Assembly: GCA_937901255.1 (NCBI GenBank)
Contig: CALCHN010000068.1
Coordinates: 31,172 to 95,171 of the forward strand
From: an uncultured Flavobacteriales bacterium
GTDB lineage: Bacteria > Bacteroidota > Bacteroidia > Flavobacteriales_E > Vicingaceae
Length of the DNA stretch: 64,000 bases
Direction of reading: 5' to 3'
Shown here: in pieces, positions 51,411-59,939 of the stretch
Position numbering within the stretch: position 1 is the first letter of the stretch
How the letters are laid out: each line of letters starts with the position of its first letter
The notes under the pieces: model-generated
Database searches by the model: none
Told to the model about the DNA's origin: nothing
What the model saw: the letters and a program-made list of their open reading frames with translations, nothing else
Program-made: the position numbers and the translations under genes

Positions 51411-53303
51411 TTAAATCAATTCCAAACTGCGTTTGATAAATTTAGTCAACTCCTCTCCTTTCAGCATATTTTGCGAAAGCATGGCTAAATCAGCTGTTTG
51501 CTTGGTTATTTCTTTTTGTTTAGCCGCATCTTTTTCATTCAGTATTTTAGAAATTAATGGGTGATTAGCATTTACTACCAAATTATAAGAATCAGGCATC
51601 GCACCGCCAAACATGTTCATTCCTCCACCTACTTTACTCATATCTTTCATTCTACGCATAAACTCCGGCTGAACAATCGTCATAGGTTGATCGGTTTCAT
51701 TCATACTTTCAAAAAGTACGGTGAATTTCTCTTTTGGAACTACTTCTTCAATAATAGGCTTCAGCTGTTCTTGTTCTTTATCCGATAATTTAGAAGGGAT
51801 TTTCTCGTCTTTATTTACCAATTTATCAATGGTGTCCGCATCTATACGAGCAAAAGTGCTGTCTTTTACCGATTGTTCTAGCTTGCCTACTAAATGAGCT
51901 GTAAGAGCCGTATCTAAAATAATAACTTCATATCCTTTGTCTTTTGCTGCCTGAATAAACGAATGTTGTTCTTCCACATCGCTGGCATATAAGTAAACAA
52001 TTTTATTGTCTTTATCGGTTTGCAAAGGCTTAATCTTTTCCGTTAATTCGTCTATGGTAAAATACTCACCGTTAGTAGTTTTGTACAAAGCAAATTTCTG
52101 AGCTCTTTCAAAGAATTTTTCATCTGACAACATACCGTATTCAATAAATACTTTGATGTCGTCCCATTTCTTTTCAAAATCTGCTCTATCGTTTTTAAAC
52201 AACTCTTCTAACTTATCGGCTACCTTTTTGGTAATGTGGTTCGATATCTTTTTAACCGCCCCATCAGCTTGTAAATAAGAACGAGAAACGTTTAAAGGAA
52301 TATCAGGCGAGTCGATTACACCATGTAATAACATTAAGAAATCAGGTACAATTCCTTCCACCGAATCGGTAATAAATACCTGGCGAGAATACAATTGAAT
52401 TTTATCTCGTTGTATCTCCATGTTGGGCTTAATCTTTGGGAAATACAATATTCCTGTTAGGTTAAACGGGTAATCTACATTTAGATGAATGTGAAAAAGA
52501 GGCTCTTCAAAATTCATGGGATACAGCTCTCTGTAGAAGTCTTTATAATCTTTATCCTCTAAACTAGATGGTGTTTTGGTCCATGCCGGAGATGGATTGT
52601 TTACCACATTATCGACTTCTTTTTTAACTTGCTCTACATTGCCATCCTTATCTTTTTTACCATCTTTATTGTCCTCATAAATGGTTTTAGTTCCAAATTT
52701 TATAGGAATTGGCATAAACTTGCAATACTTCTCCAATAAAGATGAAATACGTTGTTCTTCTAAAAACTCAGTAGAATCTTCTGCAATGTGCAAAATAATA
52801 TCTGTTCCTCGTGTTTCTTTGTTGCCTTGTTTTAGGCTGTATTCCGGACTACCATCACACTCCCAATGAGCAGCAGGTTCGTCTTTGTAGTTTTTAGAAA
52901 TGATTTCTACCCTTTCGGCAACCATAAAAGAAGAGTAAAAGCCTAAACCGAATTTACCAATAATGTTTTGTGTATCGGTTTTATCTTTAAACTGGTTGAC
53001 AAACTCCTCGGCACCCGAAAAAGCAATTTGATTGATGTATTTTTTAATCTCCTCCTCACTCATACCAATACCTTTATCGCTAATGGTAAGTGTTTTAGCA
53101 GCTTTGTCTAGTTTTACTTCTATGGTATCATCACCAATTTCGCCTTTAAACTCGCCCAAGGCACTTAACGAATGTAGTTTTTTAGTAGCATCCGTAGCGT
53201 TGGCGATAAGCTCTCTTAAAAATATTTCGTGATCTGAGTATAAGAATTTTTTAATAATGGGAAAGATGTTCTCGGTTTGAACTTTAATTTTTCCTTTTGC
53301 CAT
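51411..53303 (-). CDS. htpG: HSP90-family molecular chaperone HtpG
   Basis: HtpG (630 residues) is a cytosolic ATP-driven dimeric chaperone. The GHKL ATPase domain shows ELIANATDATKKLHSL, DKGIGMSEEEI, IGKFGLGFYSSFMVA and GTDIILHI. The middle domain has RRVFI-like QVFITDSVEGIVPDFL, and the C-terminal dimer domain is present. Length is standard for Bacteroidetes and no frame problem is seen. No neighbouring heat-shock operator was recognised. It ends in a perfect palindromic terminator-like repeat. Confidence 0.96.
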   Translation of the reverse strand: MAKGKIKVQTENIFPIIKKFLYSDHEIFLRELIANATDATKKLHSLSALGEFKGEIGDDTIEVKLDKAAKTLTISDKGIGMSEEEIKKYINQIAFSGAEEFVNQFKDKTDTQNIIGKFGLGFYSSFMVAERVEIISKNYKDEPAAHWECDGSPEYSLKQGNKETRGTDIILHIAEDSTEFLEEQRISSLLEKYCKFMPIPIKFGTKTIYEDNKDGKKDKDGNVEQVKKEVDNVVNNPSPAWTKTPSSLEDKDYKDFYRELYPMNFEEPLFHIHLNVDYPFNLTGILYFPKIKPNMEIQRDKIQLYSRQVFITDSVEGIVPDFLMLLHGVIDSPDIPLNVSRSYLQADGAVKKISNHITKKVADKLEELFKNDRADFEKKWDDIKVFIEYGMLSDEKFFERAQKFALYKTTNGEYFTIDELTEKIKPLQTDKDNKIVYLYASDVEEQHSFIQAAKDKGYEVIILDTALTAHLVGKLEQSVKDSTFARIDADTIDKLVNKDEKIPSKLSDKEQEQLKPIIEEVVPKEKFTVLFESMNETDQPMTIVQPEFMRRMKDMSKVGGGMNMFGGAMPDSYNLVVNANHPLISKILNEKDAAKQKEITKQTADLAMLSQNMLKGEELTKFIKRSLELI

Positions 53304-53684
53304 AGTCTTTTAATTTTTAAGTTTAACAGTTTTCTCTTTAGTCAAACCGTATGCCACCACCTTTTTTATGACAGATTGACTAACTCCAACTAAAACGGTA
53401 GTAAAATGACTGACAATTTTTCAAGTTGATAGCCACGAATGGATTTGTTATCGGTTAATAGTGTTTGTCATTTTGAACAAAATTTTTCATTTCGCTGGTA
53501 GCGGAATAGAAAAATGAAGTGAAAAATCTATTTTTGGAACACCTATAACTCAGAGTAGCGGATAATTAAAACACATAAAAACCATTAAAAGTTAGATGGA
53601 ATTACTACATTTGGGGTAAAGATACAGTGCGGATAAACGAACCGGAATATTTATTTGCATGATATGTTCAATTAATATAATAAG
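53304..53684. other. Intergenic region with a repeat-like hairpin
   Basis: No gene is seen in these 381 bases upstream of htpG. At 53483-53526, TTTTTCATTTC faces GAAGTGAAAAA with an inner GCTggtAGC; the surrounding 'TGTCATTTTGAAC' resembles a dispersed Bacteroidetes intergenic repeat. Confidence 0.5.
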
Positions 53685-53927
53685 ATGACAACAGATAGTA
53701 AGACTCAAGCAAGAAATACGAAAATTGCTGATAGATTAGAAAGACAATTTAAATTCCTAGGTTACTCGGCAGTTCTCGGAGCCATAGTTCTTCTAATTAA
53801 CTACTTGATTGATTTTGACGGTATTGGAGTGTTTTTCGGAGCACTGATTTGGGGATACTTTATTATCAATTTGATTTATGGAATATTGCTTCTATCAAAG
53901 TGGATAAAAAAGAACAAAAGCACATAA
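53685..53927 (+). CDS. Hypothetical two-helix membrane protein
   Basis: This 80-residue protein has a polar N-terminus (MTTDSKTQARNTKIADRLER). Two membrane helices follow (FLGYSAVLGAIVLLINYLI and GIGVFFGALIWGYFIINLIY), and then a basic tail. The second helix may extend into ILLLSKWIKK. No family is recognised. It is followed by a hairpin and then a lipoprotein gene in the same direction, an arrangement typical of small cassette-like islets in this phylum. Confidence 0.55.
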   Translation: MTTDSKTQARNTKIADRLERQFKFLGYSAVLGAIVLLINYLIDFDGIGVFFGALIWGYFIINLIYGILLLSKWIKKNKST

Positions 53928-53933
53928 CAATAC

Positions 53934-53959
53934 CTAAACTGCATTAAAATGTAGTTTAG
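53934..53959. repeat. Hairpin after the small membrane gene
   Basis: CTAAACTGCAT (53934-53944) and ATGTAGTTTAG (53949-53959) form an 11-bp stem with one G-T pair and a four-base loop. It begins 7 bases past the stop. The preceding CATAACAA and following GCTCCACC strings resemble cassette junction sequences I have seen in Bacteroidetes. Confidence 0.55.
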
Positions 53960-54026
53960 CCAAATCCTCCGCTCCACCTAACTGTCCTTAGTTACTGTCA
54001 TAAAAAACAAAAGCAAAAAATATAAA

Positions 54027-54635
54027 ATGAGATTACTTATAATCATATTGACATTTTTGATATTATTCAGTTGTAATGATGACGGACAGAAATCAGTTTC
54101 CAAAAACGAAAAACATGAACTTCTTCAAGAGCCTGACAAAGACTTAAAAGGAAAATATGAAAAAGAAAAAGACAGTTTGACAACTGACACTACTTATCAA
54201 GAATTTATGGGCGAAAAATTAAAACCTATAAGAAAAAAACTGAAGCCACTTTTAAACAGCCAAAAATGGACTTCTATTGACAAAAGAAAAATTGATACTA
54301 AAAATGGAAATGGAGCAGCTGTTTATTTCTTTCTTGACAAAGAACTAAGAAAAATCAGACTACTAGAGAGTACGGACTCAACAGACAGATTTGTAGAATT
54401 CTACTTGGACGACAATAAACTATTTTTCATATTTGAGCGACATAAAAATAATTATGAATTGAAAAATGATCATGAATTTTACGAACCATTTGAAGATAGT
54501 TTATTCTTTGAAAACGATGAATTAATAAGAATTAAAAGTAATATGGACTGCGGTGCTCCGTTTGCAGAAGACTATCGAAAAGAAGAGCAAATCAGACTGA
54601 AAACTGAATTTAAGAAACTTAAAGAACGTTTATAA
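54027..54635 (+). CDS. Hypothetical lipoprotein
   Basis: The 202-residue protein has a lipoprotein signal ending LILFSC (cysteine near 16). A Lys/Asp/Glu-rich linker follows, and then a domain of charged helices and strands (GAAVYFFLDKELRKIRLLE; RFVEFYLDDNKLFFIFER). The second half is strongly acidic and basic in alternation. No family is recognised. It shares direction with the small membrane gene upstream and ends before a perfect CCAGCGtccaCGCTGG hairpin. Confidence 0.6.
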   Translation: MRLLIIILTFLILFSCNDDGQKSVSKNEKHELLQEPDKDLKGKYEKEKDSLTTDTTYQEFMGEKLKPIRKKLKPLLNSQKWTSIDKRKIDTKNGNGAAVYFFLDKELRKIRLLESTDSTDRFVEFYLDDNKLFFIFERHKNNYELKNDHEFYEPFEDSLFFENDELIRIKSNMDCGAPFAEDYRKEEQIRLKTEFKKLKERL

Positions 54636-54655
54636 AATATAAAGCTCCACTCCCT

Positions 54656-54671
54656 CCAGCGTCCACGCTGG
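54656..54671 (+). terminator. Hairpin CCAGCG/CGCTGG after the lipoprotein
   Basis: CCAGCG-tcca-CGCTGG, followed within 5 bases by GTGTTTTT, lies 20 bases past the stop. It is probably a terminator for the islet. Confidence 0.6.
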
Positions 54672-54720
54672 TGGTGTTTTTATAGAACATAAAAAGTAAT
54701 TTTCTTTTTATCCCAATAAA

Positions 54721-54762
54721 GATTCCTGATAACTTTTATTCTCAAAAATTTCAGGAATGACG
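54721..54762. repeat. ATTCC/GGAAT interspersed element, short copy, supplying a stop codon
   Basis: ATTCCTGA (54722-54729) faces TTCAGGAAT (54750-54758); the sequence matches the right half of the element at 35486-35571. Its end overlaps the last codons of the minus-strand aminotransferase gene, where CGTCATTCCTGA gives Arg-His-Ser-stop. Confidence 0.65.
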
Positions 54763-55959
54763 CCCATCCTCCAAGCTATCCAATACCTTTAGGATAATAG
54801 ATGCTGCAGTTCTTATTTCCTCGGTGGTAATACTGAGTGGTGGAGACAACCTAAAAGCGGTAGGCGTTGACAAAAACCAAAAACCAATCAAGCCTTCTTC
54901 TAAGCAAGCATCCACTACACTTTTCACTTTGTCAAACGAACCAAGTTCAACAGCAAAAAACAATCCGGCACGCCTTACTTCTTTTATATGTTTGTTGTTA
55001 ATAAGCAAGTCTTCCAACAATTTGCCTTTGCTTTCTGTTTGGATTATCCAATCGGTAGTTTTTAACACCGTTAGACAAGCGTTGGCAGCAGCACAAATAA
55101 CCGGATGTCCGCCAAAAGTAGTAATATGTCCTAAAACCGGTTGATGGGTTAATGTTTGCATGATGTGGTAAGAAGAAATAAATGCTCCAATGGGCATTCC
55201 TCCTCCTAAGGCTTTTCCCAAGGTTAAAATATCGGGCACTACGCCATAATGTTCAAAAGCAAACATTTTTCCTGTCCGCCCCATCCCTACTTGCACTTCA
55301 TCAAAAATAAGCAACGCTCCTGTATCTGTACATTTTTTTCGTAAAGCTTGCAGAAATTCCAACGTTGGTTTTTTTAGACCTGCATCTCCTTGAATGGTTT
55401 CTATTATTACACAAGCAGTGTTGTTGGTAATTACTTCCAACGATTCAATGTTGTTCCATTTAATAAAATCTACTTGAGGCAATAAAGGTTGGAAAGCTGC
55501 TTTTTTAAGCTCATTATTGGTAAAACTAAGCGATCCGTGTGTGCTGCCATGGTAAGCACCCTCGCAAGCTACTACATGTTGTCTTCGGGTGTATCTTTTC
55601 GCTAATTTTACGGCTGCTTCATTGGCTTCCGTACCTGAGTTTACAATGTAAGAACAAGACAAAGAAGCGGGTAATACCGAAGCTAAATTTTCCGCTAAGG
55701 CTAATTGAGCATCTTGAATGTATTCGCCATACACCATTACATGAAGGTGTTGGTCTAATTGGTTTTTAATAGCAGCTATCACTTCCGGGTGATTATGCCC
55801 GATATTGTTGACTGCCACTCCGGCAATCATATCCATGTATCTTTCCCCTGATTTATCCCAAATATAAATTCCCTCTGCTCTAGCTACATCTATTAAATAA
55901 GGAAAAGGACTGGTTTGTCCTTGTAGTTTTAAAAAAGTATTGATTCGTTGTTGTTCCAT
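54751..55959 (-). CDS. Class III aspartate/ornithine-type aminotransferase
   Basis: This is a 402-residue PLP enzyme of the acetylornithine/ornithine aminotransferase class. The cofactor lysine is in LTLGKALGGGMPIGAFISS, with YIVNSGTEANEAAVKLAKRY and LLIFDEVQVGMGRTGKMFAF earlier. It transfers an amino group from an omega- or alpha-amine to a 2-oxo acid. The exact substrate is not readable. The last residues GRHS come from an interspersed repeat that provides the stop, so the native tail may have been cut. It follows the ABM gene by 4 bases in one operon with the DUF62 gene. Confidence 0.88.
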   Translation of the reverse strand: MEQQRINTFLKLQGQTSPFPYLIDVARAEGIYIWDKSGERYMDMIAGVAVNNIGHNHPEVIAAIKNQLDQHLHVMVYGEYIQDAQLALAENLASVLPASLSCSYIVNSGTEANEAAVKLAKRYTRRQHVVACEGAYHGSTHGSLSFTNNELKKAAFQPLLPQVDFIKWNNIESLEVITNNTACVIIETIQGDAGLKKPTLEFLQALRKKCTDTGALLIFDEVQVGMGRTGKMFAFEHYGVVPDILTLGKALGGGMPIGAFISSYHIMQTLTHQPVLGHITTFGGHPVICAAANACLTVLKTTDWIIQTESKGKLLEDLLINNKHIKEVRRAGLFFAVELGSFDKVKSVVDACLEEGLIGFWFLSTPTAFRLSPPLSITTEEIRTAASIILKVLDSLEDGRHS

Positions 55960-55963
55960 AGGA

Positions 55964-56257
55964 TTATGCTAAAGTTTCAACTGTATCTGTACTCCAAGCC
56001 AAGGTTTTGTCGGCAAAATAAGGTTTTAATTCTGTCCAGAAACTTTTAAAAAAATCGGAATTTCTGTAATTTTCTAAGTCTGCTTCACTTCTCCAAATGC
56101 TGTAGGTAAAAAATACGTTGGTATGATGTTTATCTCTTAATAAAGACAAGTGTTCTACACCTTCAAAACCTCTAATTTTATGTTTTATTTGTTCAAACTT
56201 TTGAAGAAAAGCTGGAATTTTTTCTTCACGAAAAGTCATTTTTACTATTCTAATCAT
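55964..56257 (-). CDS. Antibiotic-biosynthesis-monooxygenase (ABM) domain protein
   Basis: The 97-residue single-domain protein has the dimeric ferredoxin-like ABM pattern: MIRIVKMTFREEKIPAFLQKF, then GFEGVEHLSLLRDKHHTNVFFTYSIWRSEADL and FKSFWTELKPYF. Members include haem-degrading and quinol monooxygenases and many stand-alone proteins of unknown role. The first codons overlap the DUF62 stop by 8 bases, so the genes are coupled. No cofactor residue points to one activity. Confidence 0.82.
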   Translation of the reverse strand: MIRIVKMTFREEKIPAFLQKFEQIKHKIRGFEGVEHLSLLRDKHHTNVFFTYSIWRSEADLENYRNSDFFKSFWTELKPYFADKTLAWSTDTVETLA

Positions 56258-57032
56258 AAAATTGTATTCTTATGGTATCTTTAAATTCTATTCCGAACAA
56301 ATCATTGGCTCTACCATTGTTAATGGCTATTTCAATAAAGCCTGTAGAGCTGAACAACGCTACTCGTTCTCCTTTAGGCACATCGTTATACGATTTAGAA
56401 ATCTCATTAATATTATAATCTGAGTCTCTAAAAAGGATATTAAAATCTCTTCCTTTACCAAACTCCTGAAACAGTTGTTTGGAAATATTAGTAATTACAT
56501 TTCCGTAATGATCTATATAAATGGCAATTCCTACAATGGTATTATTTTCGGTTAATGCTCTAAACATTTGTTTTGCATTGAGCTTGTTAAGTGGTTTTCC
56601 GAGCATTTCCATGGTTCCACCTCTGGCAATATGGCAAGCTGCTTTTATAAACACATCTTTGGTAGGAAAAGTAATTAAATCGGTATCTAAGGAAAAATCT
56701 AATGCGATGGCTTTGTTGGGAACGGTATCAAAAATCATTGAAAATATGCCGTTATCAGCCCCAATAAAATATTGCTCTTTATATTGTATAACCACATGTG
56801 GCGAGTCAATATTAGCTTCCGACTCTACTCCAATAATATGTATGGTTCCAGGAGGAAAATCTGCATAACACGATTTAATTAAAAAAGCTGTTTTTAGTAA
56901 ATCGAATGCAGGTATTTCGTGAGAAATATCAATAATAGTTGCCTGAGGGTAGTTTTTTAAAATTGCACCTTTTACAGAAGCAACATAACTGTCTGTTGTA
57001 CCTAAATCTGTTGTTAGTGTAATGATGCTCAT
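56250..57032 (-). CDS. S-adenosylmethionine hydroxide adenosyltransferase (DUF62)
   Basis: The 260-residue protein is of the SAM chlorinase/fluorinase fold. It opens ITLTTDLGTTDSYVASVKGAIL and has IDISHEIPAFD (39-49) and IGADNGIFS near residues 92-100. Most bacterial members hydrolyse SAM to adenosine and methionine instead of halogenating. IYIDHYGNVITNI and a C-terminal beta domain complete it. It heads a three-gene unit with the ABM protein and the aminotransferase, a linkage that may reflect methyl or sulfur metabolism. It is complete. Confidence 0.88.
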   Translation of the reverse strand: MSIITLTTDLGTTDSYVASVKGAILKNYPQATIIDISHEIPAFDLLKTAFLIKSCYADFPPGTIHIIGVESEANIDSPHVVIQYKEQYFIGADNGIFSMIFDTVPNKAIALDFSLDTDLITFPTKDVFIKAACHIARGGTMEMLGKPLNKLNAKQMFRALTENNTIVGIAIYIDHYGNVITNISKQLFQEFGKGRDFNILFRDSDYNINEISKSYNDVPKGERVALFSSTGFIEIAINNGRANDLFGIEFKDTIRIQFYD

Positions 57033-57161
57033 AAAAAAATTTCAACAATTAATTATGCAATGGTTAATAAAAACTTATACTTAAAAAACTACTATTTCAA
57101 TTAAAATAATGATTTTTACAAATGATAATTGCTTACAAAATTAGAATTAAAACCCATATAA

Positions 57162-58112
57162 TTGAACGAAACAACAATAGATATTTCAGAAATTAACCCA
57201 GTAGATTTATACGGGATAAACGATGCCAAACTTACAACTATAAAAAAGTTTTTTCCTCGCATAAAAATTATTGCCAGAGGAAATGAACTAAAAGCCATTG
57301 GTGAAGACAATGAGCTAAGTGCTTTTAAACAAAAAATAGCCTTATTAATAGCTCACTTATTAAAATACAAGCAACTTACAGAAAATAATATTGAGCGTTT
57401 AATGAGTGAGGATGGTACGCTAGAAAACAGCGAAACCTTAAGAAACGAAGCGGATGTATTAGTGTATGGTAATAGCGGACTTATTGTTAAAGCAAAAACG
57501 GCTAACCAAAGAAAGTTGGTGGAAGAAATAGATAAAAACGATATGGTTTTTGCTGTTGGTCCTGCCGGAACAGGAAAATCGTACACCGCAGTTGCCTTGG
57601 CTGTAAGAGCATTAAAAAATAAAGAGGTAAGAAGAATTATTCTTACTCGTCCGGCTGTTGAAGCGGGTGAAAATTTAGGTTTTTTGCCTGGAGATTTAAA
57701 AGAAAAGTTAGATCCATATTTACAACCTTTATATGATGCGTTAAGAGATATGATTCCTTCGGAAAAGCTGAATGAAATGATGGATAGTGGCATTATACAA
57801 ATTGCCCCATTGGCTTTTATGCGTGGACGAACCTTAGATAAAGCTTTTGTTATTTTGGATGAAGCTCAAAATGCTACTAATAGTCAATTTAAAATGTTTT
57901 TAACCCGAATGGGAAAATCTGCCAAGTTTATTATTAACGGAGATCCTACACAAATAGATTTACCTAAAAACCAACCTTCGGGCTTAATGCAATCGCTTTC
58001 TGTATTAAAAGGTATAAAAGGAATTAGTTTTGTTCAATTTGACGAAAATGATGTTATTAGACATCAGTTGGTTAAAGAGATTATAATGGCATATAACAAG
58101 TCTGAGAAATAA
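57162..58112 (+). CDS. phoH: PhoH-family ATPase
   Basis: The 316-residue cytosolic protein has an N-terminal KH-like or PINc-linked region (about 1-110). The helicase-like ATPase follows, with Walker A GPAGTGKS (133-140) and DEAQ (233-236), then MFLTRMGKSAKFIINGDPTQID. PhoH proteins are linked to RNA handling, often beside ybeY. The start is TTG at 57162 in a row of AT-rich bases; no ATG is available near. A STAS gene follows after 62 bases. Confidence 0.92.
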   Translation: MNETTIDISEINPVDLYGINDAKLTTIKKFFPRIKIIARGNELKAIGEDNELSAFKQKIALLIAHLLKYKQLTENNIERLMSEDGTLENSETLRNEADVLVYGNSGLIVKAKTANQRKLVEEIDKNDMVFAVGPAGTGKSYTAVALAVRALKNKEVRRIILTRPAVEAGENLGFLPGDLKEKLDPYLQPLYDALRDMIPSEKLNEMMDSGIIQIAPLAFMRGRTLDKAFVILDEAQNATNSQFKMFLTRMGKSAKFIINGDPTQIDLPKNQPSGLMQSLSVLKGIKGISFVQFDENDVIRHQLVKEIIMAYNKSEK

Positions 58113-58139
58113 TTTATTTTCTTTATTCCATCTATTTTA

Positions 58140-58147
58140 TATATTTG
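58140..58147 (+). promoter_or_regulatory. -7 element TATATTTG before the STAS gene
   Basis: A TAnnTTTG box ends 27 bases before the ATG at 58175, which suggests that STAS and rnz have their own promoter in addition to any read-through from phoH. Confidence 0.65.
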
Positions 58148-58174
58148 TAGATGTAAAACCATCAATAACCTATT

Positions 58175-58552
58175 ATGAGCTTTAGAACCGAAAAACACGA
58201 CAACTACTCTATAATTTTCTTTAGCACAGACAAACTAGATAGTATTGTTGCTCCCGATTTAAAATCTGAATTGGTTTTAATTAATAAGTCAGGAGAAAAA
58301 AATATTATTATGGATTTATCTAGCGTTGTCTATTGCGATTCATCCGGGCTAAGTGCTATTTTAACTGGTTATAGGGTTTGCCAGCAAGCTAACGGAATAT
58401 TTATTATTTGTGGTTTACAAACAGCAGTAGAAAAGCTAATGACCATCTCTCAGCTTACTACTATTATAGATATTACCACTACGCTACCCGAAGCTTTAGA
58501 TTTATTTTATGAAAAACAATTGAGCGTCAACACTGACGAAAATAATCTATAA
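58175..58552 (+). CDS. STAS-domain protein (anti-sigma factor antagonist type)
   Basis: The 125-residue protein is one STAS domain. IIMDLSSVVYCDSSGLSAIL (about 45-64) contains the DSSGL motif whose serine is phosphorylated in SpoIIAA-type antagonists. The C-terminal 20 residues form a helical tail. It may act in a partner-switching circuit, though no anti-sigma kinase gene is near. Its stop overlaps the rnz start by one base (TAATGA type), so it is coupled to RNase Z. Confidence 0.88.
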   Translation: MSFRTEKHDNYSIIFFSTDKLDSIVAPDLKSELVLINKSGEKNIIMDLSSVVYCDSSGLSAILTGYRVCQQANGIFIICGLQTAVEKLMTISQLTTIIDITTTLPEALDLFYEKQLSVNTDENNL

Positions 58553-59481
58553 TGAGTAAATTTAGTGTACTCATATTAGGTAGTGCTTGTGCAACACCAA
58601 CGCTTAACAGAAACCCAACAGCTCAATTAATAAACATTAACCACCACTATTTTTTGGTAGATTGTGGAGAAGGCACTCAGCTTCAACTCAGGAAATACAA
58701 TATTAACTTTAATAGAATCCACCACATTTTTATCAGTCATTTACATGGCGACCATTATTTGGGTTTGATGGGATTGCTACAAACCATGCATTTGCTTGGC
58801 AGAGAAAAAGAATTGTTTGTTTATGGTCCAGAAGAGTTAAAAATCATTCTCGACACTCATTTCAAGTATTCCAAAAGTGTTTTAAAATATCCTTTACAAT
58901 TTAAAGCGGTAGATATGGAGCAATCCTCAACAATATTTGAGAATGATACATTAACCGTAAATACAGTTGTTTTAAAACATAAAATTCCTTGCACCGGATT
59001 TGTATTTAAGGAAAAACCAAAACCCAGAAGAATAAACCCTAAAGCAATAGCAAATTATAAAGTGCCTAAATACGCCATTAACAAGCTAAAATTAGGTGTA
59101 GATTTTGAAAGTCCTGAAGGCGAAATCATCAAAAATAATTTGCTTACTCACGATTCTTTGCCATCATACTCCTATGCTTTTTGTTCCGACACAGCTTATT
59201 TTGAAGAAATTTTACCCGAAATTAACAATGTAAGCCTACTCTATCATGAGGCTACTTTTTTAGAAAAAGATAAAAAGCTGGCAAAGAAAACATTACATTC
59301 TACAGCAAAAGACGCAGCAACTATAGCAAAAAAAGCAAAAGCTAACAAGCTGATTATCGGACACTTCTCAAACAGATATACGTCACTCCCTGATTTACTG
59401 GAAGAAGCAAAAACCGTTTTTGAAAATTCGGACTTAGCATTAGAAGGAAAAGAATTTAATATTGCTGAAAGTCAGCAATAG
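58552..59481 (+). CDS. rnz: Ribonuclease Z
   Basis: RNase Z (309 residues) trims the 3' end of tRNA precursors. The metallo-beta-lactamase motif ISHLHGDHYLGLMG gives HLHGDH at 63-68. The further metal ligands lie in YHEATF and GHFSNRYTSL, with DTAYF in between. The long insert (KYSKSVLKYPLQFK...) is typical of bacterial RNase Z. The ATG follows directly on the STAS stop. It is complete. Confidence 0.93.
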   Translation: MSKFSVLILGSACATPTLNRNPTAQLININHHYFLVDCGEGTQLQLRKYNINFNRIHHIFISHLHGDHYLGLMGLLQTMHLLGREKELFVYGPEELKIILDTHFKYSKSVLKYPLQFKAVDMEQSSTIFENDTLTVNTVVLKHKIPCTGFVFKEKPKPRRINPKAIANYKVPKYAINKLKLGVDFESPEGEIIKNNLLTHDSLPSYSYAFCSDTAYFEEILPEINNVSLLYHEATFLEKDKKLAKKTLHSTAKDAATIAKKAKANKLIIGHFSNRYTSLPDLLEEAKTVFENSDLALEGKEFNIAESQQ

Positions 59482-59518
59482 CAATGTTAATAGCTTGTTA
59501 ATAACTATTTCCCTACTT

Positions 59519-59550
59519 TTTGAAAAAACTAATGATTTATACTATTTTTG
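59519..59550 (+). promoter_or_regulatory. Complete Bacteroidetes promoter of the HU gene
   Basis: -33 TTTG (59519-59522) and -7 TATTTTTG (59543-59550) with 20 bases between. The predicted start near 59555 leaves a leader of about 35 bases. Confidence 0.8.
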
Positions 59551-59589
59551 ATACGATAACATTATTTATTAACTAAAACTCTAAAAATT

Positions 59590-59862
59590 ATGAACAAAGG
59601 AGAATTAATCGATGCAATTGCTAAAGATGCAAAATTAACTAAAGTTGATGCTGGAAATGCTTTAAATGCTTTCGTTGCTAACGTAACTAAATCATTAAAA
59701 AAAGGTGACAGCGTTCAATTAATCGGTTTTGGTACTTTCTCAATTTCTAAAAGATCAGCTAGAACTGGAAGAAACCCACAAACTGGTAAAGAAATTAAAA
59801 TTGCAGCTAAAAAAGTAGCTAAATTTAAAGCTGGTAAAGCTTTAGCTGAAACTGTTAAGTAA
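59590..59862 (+). CDS. HU-family DNA-binding protein
   Basis: The 90-residue histone-like protein bends and compacts DNA as a dimer. MNKGELIDAIAKDAKLTKVDAGNALN forms the helical body, and GFGTFSISKRSARTGRNPQTGKEI carries the beta-arm with the invariant proline. Codons are strongly biased (GCT for Ala, AAA for Lys), as for highly expressed genes. It has its own strong promoter and terminator and is not in an operon. Confidence 0.95.
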   Translation: MNKGELIDAIAKDAKLTKVDAGNALNAFVANVTKSLKKGDSVQLIGFGTFSISKRSARTGRNPQTGKEIKIAAKKVAKFKAGKALAETVK

Positions 59863-59883
59863 TTAGTTTTACTTCAACAACAC

Positions 59884-59915
59884 AAAACCCGAGCAGCAAC
59901 TGTTCGGGTTTTTTT
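59884..59915 (+). terminator. Terminator of the HU gene
   Basis: AAAACCCGA (59884-59892) pairs with TCGGGTTTT (59904-59912), with an inner GCAGCAACTGT loop region and T7. It lies between HU and the convergent topB gene and may serve both. Confidence 0.85.
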
Positions 59916-59939
59916 GTTTTTATATAAGCTATAAAGTGT

